Positions 8,084-9,130 of a stretch of 9,130 bases of DNA are shown here, in pieces; positions within the stretch are counted from its first letter, which is position 1, and every line of letters begins with the position of its first letter. Position numbers and translations under genes: made by a program. Source of the stretch: Caldisericota bacterium (GTDB taxonomy: Bacteria; CG03; B21-G15); contig QMOP01000039.1 of assembly GCA_003650255.1 (NCBI GenBank), forward strand, positions 1-9,130, written 5' to 3'. A model generated the notes under the pieces. The model was not told the origin of the DNA and ran no database searches. It worked only from the letters and a program-made list of their open reading frames with translations.

Positions 8084-8127
8084 ATTTCACCTAAATTTCA
8101 CTTTGATTTCACCCAGATTTCACTTTA
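8084..8127 (+). promoter_or_regulatory. Four-copy 11-bp direct-repeat operator (Pho-box-like)
   Basis: ATTTCAC occurs four times without a mismatch at 8084-8090, 8095-8101, 8106-8112 and 8117-8123, exactly one helical turn (11 bp) apart. The 4-base spacers are CTAA, TTTG, CCAG and TTTA. OmpR/PhoB-family regulators bind such tandem 11-bp half-sites as head-to-tail dimers; the E. coli Pho box has CTGTCAT units. Four units fit two dimers. The last unit ends 10 bp before the -10 box and the array covers the -35 position, which itself is poor (acccag). That is the layout of an activator-dependent Pho-type promoter. Binding by the regulator encoded just upstream is inference. Confidence 0.75.
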
Positions 8128-8130
8128 ATG

Positions 8131-8139
8131 TGCTATACT
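8131..8139 (+). promoter_or_regulatory. Extended -10 promoter element driving the surface-protein gene
   Basis: TGCTATACT combines the TGn extension (8131-8133) with TATACT (8134-8139), a five-of-six -10 match. The expected start site is near A8146. The usual -35 position (8111-8116) reads acccag and is occupied by the 11-bp repeats, so activator contact probably replaces -35 recognition. The next strong gene start downstream is 8361. Confidence 0.65.
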
Positions 8140-8145
8140 AATAAT

Positions 8146-8173
8146 AGAGATGGTGATAGGGATCTGTATCTCT
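8146..8173 (+). other. Hairpin at the predicted 5' end of the leader transcript
   Basis: AGAGAT (8146-8151) is perfectly complementary to ATCTCT (8168-8173). Inside it a further GAT/ATC pairing closes an AGGG loop, separated by a G-U pair and a small internal loop. The hairpin starts at the predicted first transcribed base, so it could protect the mRNA 5' end. It has no U-tract after it and is not a terminator. Confidence 0.4.
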
Positions 8174-8227
8174 GAATATAAAATTTTTCTGAGAATATGT
8201 TTGTTTTATTTTAATGTAAGGACAAAA

Positions 8228-8287
8228 ATGGTTTTGGTAACACAGGTGAATGAATCGATAATGTTTTCCGGGGATAATTCGGGATGA
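8228..8287 (+). CDS. Possible 19-codon leader ORF in the surface-protein mRNA
   Basis: ATG at 8228 follows AAGGA (8218-8222) at a 5-base spacer and encodes MVLVTQVNESIMFSGDNSG. Its TGA overlaps a second ATG (ATGA at 8284-8287) that starts a four-codon ORF (MTKP). A third mini-ORF (MKRIYKKSS, 8309-8338) has AGGGG four bases upstream. Each has a plausible ribosome site, but ORFs this short are common by chance. No homology is recognised. Confidence 0.2.
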   Translation: MVLVTQVNESIMFSGDNSG

Positions 8288-8348
8288 CGAAGCCGTGACA
8301 GGGGAAAGATGAAAAGAATATATAAAAAATCTTCCTGATAAAATTCTT

Positions 8349-8355
8349 AAGGGGG
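8349..8355 (+). promoter_or_regulatory. Strong Shine-Dalgarno that fixes the start at 8361
   Basis: AAGGGGG ends 5 bases before ATG 8361. The frame is open back to a TGA at 8310-8312 but contains no other start codon, so this site decides the start. The G-run lies within reach of upstream complementary pyrimidines (CTTCCT, 8331-8336), so its access could be controlled by leader folding. Confidence 0.75.
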
Positions 8356-8360
8356 TTAAA

Positions 8361-9130
8361 ATGAAAATAGTGAAATGTGTAGGTGTTTTAATTTTGTTTT
8401 TCACTACCGAGCTTATTTCAATACCTTTAATGTTGAATTTTCAAGGAAGATTAGTGAAAGATGGAGTTCCAATAGAAGGAGAAAAACAGTTGACTTTCAG
8501 ATTCTATAATACTGAGACAGGAGGTTCACCACTACTAAACTGGAGTGAAACTCAAACTGTATCTGTAAGTAAAGGAGTTTTCAATACTTTTATTGGCAAA
8601 AACAATCCAATTCCAAAGGAAATTTTTTCCGAAGATAATCTTTATCTTGAAATAGAAATAGAAGGAGAGGTTTTACCTCAGAGACAGAGAATCGTAAGTG
8701 TTGCTTTTGCTTTTATGGCTCTGGATGTAGTTAGTGTAAAAGACACAAAGATAAAAGGAACAGGAAAGAAGGTTGTAAATCTTAATGCTGATCTGTTAGA
8801 TGGAAAAGATTCCTCAGAGTTTGCTCTTAAAGGAGATTATGTAAAAAAGACAGGTGATACAATGACAGGGTGGCTAGGATTCAGAAGAAACTTAGATCAA
8901 AATAAAACCCTTGGAATATCACTGGTTTCTTATTCTAACTGGGGAAAGTTATACCTTGAAAGATATGGAAATACAAATCAGCACAGATTAGTAATTACAA
9001 GTGGAGATGATGGAGATACAGATTATATTTTATTTAGAAATTTTCATTATTTGCTTGGATCTAAAGATTTACTTTCTTTGAAGAGAAGCCGAATGATGGT
9101 TGATGTTCTACGTCATTTGATTAGTTTAAG
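8361..9130 (+). CDS. Secreted tail-fibre-like surface protein, N-terminal 256 residues (3' partial)
   Basis: The frame stays open to the window end. Residues 1-21 look like a signal peptide (MKIVKC, then a VGVLILFF core). About 24-120 match a recurrent module of bacterial surface proteins: LNFQGRLVKDGVPIEG, LTFRFYNTETGG, a Trp-Ser-Glu strand, KGVFNTFIG, LYLEIEIEG and PQRQRIVSVAFAFMA. The usual family wording is 'YQGRLTD.G.PV.G...F.LYD..TGG' and 'PRQRL.SVPYAF.A'. Next come LNADLLDGKDSSEF (140-153) and KTGDTMTGWLGF (163-174), motifs typical of phage tail fibres and trimeric fibrous surface proteins. The remainder (about 175-256) is beta-rich and ends without a stop. A C-terminal chaperone domain such as peptidase S74 is common in this class but would lie outside. 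The role is probably adhesion or surface structure; the ligand is unknown. It is the likely target of the activated promoter at 8084-8139. Confidence 0.8.
   Translation, partial: MKIVKCVGVLILFFTTELISIPLMLNFQGRLVKDGVPIEGEKQLTFRFYNTETGGSPLLNWSETQTVSVSKGVFNTFIGKNNPIPKEIFSEDNLYLEIEIEGEVLPQRQRIVSVAFAFMALDVVSVKDTKIKGTGKKVVNLNADLLDGKDSSEFALKGDYVKKTGDTMTGWLGFRRNLDQNKTLGISLVSYSNWGKLYLERYGNTNQHRLVITSGDDGDTDYILFRNFHYLLGSKDLLSLKRSRMMVDVLRHLISL

Larger units (their letters stand above)
8146..8360 (+). promoter_or_regulatory. Long 5' leader (about 215 nt) of the surface-protein gene
   Basis: From the predicted start site to the ATG at 8361 there is no gene of ordinary size. After the 5' hairpin comes an AT-rich stretch. 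Then 8266-8304 is clearly richer in G and C than its surroundings and can form competing short helices, for example TTCG/CGAA at 8278-8291 or CGG/CCG at 8280-8295. Near the 3' end AAGAAT (8314-8319) can pair with ATTCTT (8343-8348) directly before the Shine-Dalgarno. CTTCCT (8331-8336) can pair, with two G-U pairs, to the G-run of the Shine-Dalgarno itself. Three tiny ORFs lie inside (8228-8287, 8284-8298, 8309-8338). It matches no riboswitch family that I can recognise. Confidence 0.4.

Noticed and set aside
8266..8304. Resemblance to the c-di-GMP-I (GEMM) riboswitch, from GGGATGACGAAGCC against GGGACGCAAAGCC
   Set aside because: The rest of the motif (the CAGGGCAAACC strand, the second helix and the tetraloop receptor) cannot be placed, so the match is not supportable by eye.
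8138..8404. 88-residue minus-strand ORF across the leader and the surface-protein start
   Set aside because: It runs antisense through the promoter, leader and signal-peptide codons and shows no family features.

Overview
The window is AT-rich and every supported gene lies on the + strand. It looks like chromosome from a diderm (Gram-negative-type) bacterium. The evidence is an outer-membrane beta-barrel of the PorV/PorQ type and a giant secreted enzyme with a C-terminal type IX-like (FlgD-Ig-like) sorting domain. A third gene encodes a surface protein of the tail-fibre-like class that is common in uncultivated candidate phyla. The FN3 style (repeated 'PP...YRST...YYY') and the gene mix resemble Omnitrophota, Elusimicrobiota, WOR-3/Hydrothermae and similar lineages. 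That placement is inference, because no marker gene is present.

Layout. (i) 2-6307: a 5'-truncated gene for a very large extracellular GH57-family alpha-glucan-active enzyme. In order it carries an N-terminal beta-rich segment, a CBM9/DOMON-like domain, the GH57 catalytic region, nine fibronectin type III domains, a beta-rich segment and the sorting domain. (ii) 6301-7167: a PorV/PorQ-like outer-membrane protein whose start overlaps the enzyme's stop (ATGGTGA). (iii) 7168-7351: a spacer with a probable intrinsic terminator and a possible 18-codon leader ORF. (iv) 7352-8041: an OmpR/PhoB-family response regulator with a GTG start and no kinase beside it. (v) 8042-8360: a 319-base regulatory region. 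It holds four perfect 7-bp direct repeats (ATTTCAC) at an exact 11-bp period, then an extended -10 box 10 bp downstream, then a leader of about 215 nt with a 5' hairpin and several tiny ORFs. (vi) 8361-9130: the start of a secreted tail-fibre-like surface protein that runs off the window.

How the parts may work together. Genes (i) and (ii) form a translationally coupled pair, a probable type IX cargo with a PorV-like partner. The regulator (iv) belongs to the class that binds tandem 11-bp repeats. The repeats in (v) have the geometry of a Pho-box-type activated promoter, so regulator (iv) is the first candidate to act there and drive the surface protein (vi).

The observations most worth follow-up are the four-copy 11-bp operator and the three-domain higher-order repeat within the nine FN3 domains. 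The cargo/PorV overlap and the long structured leader come next.
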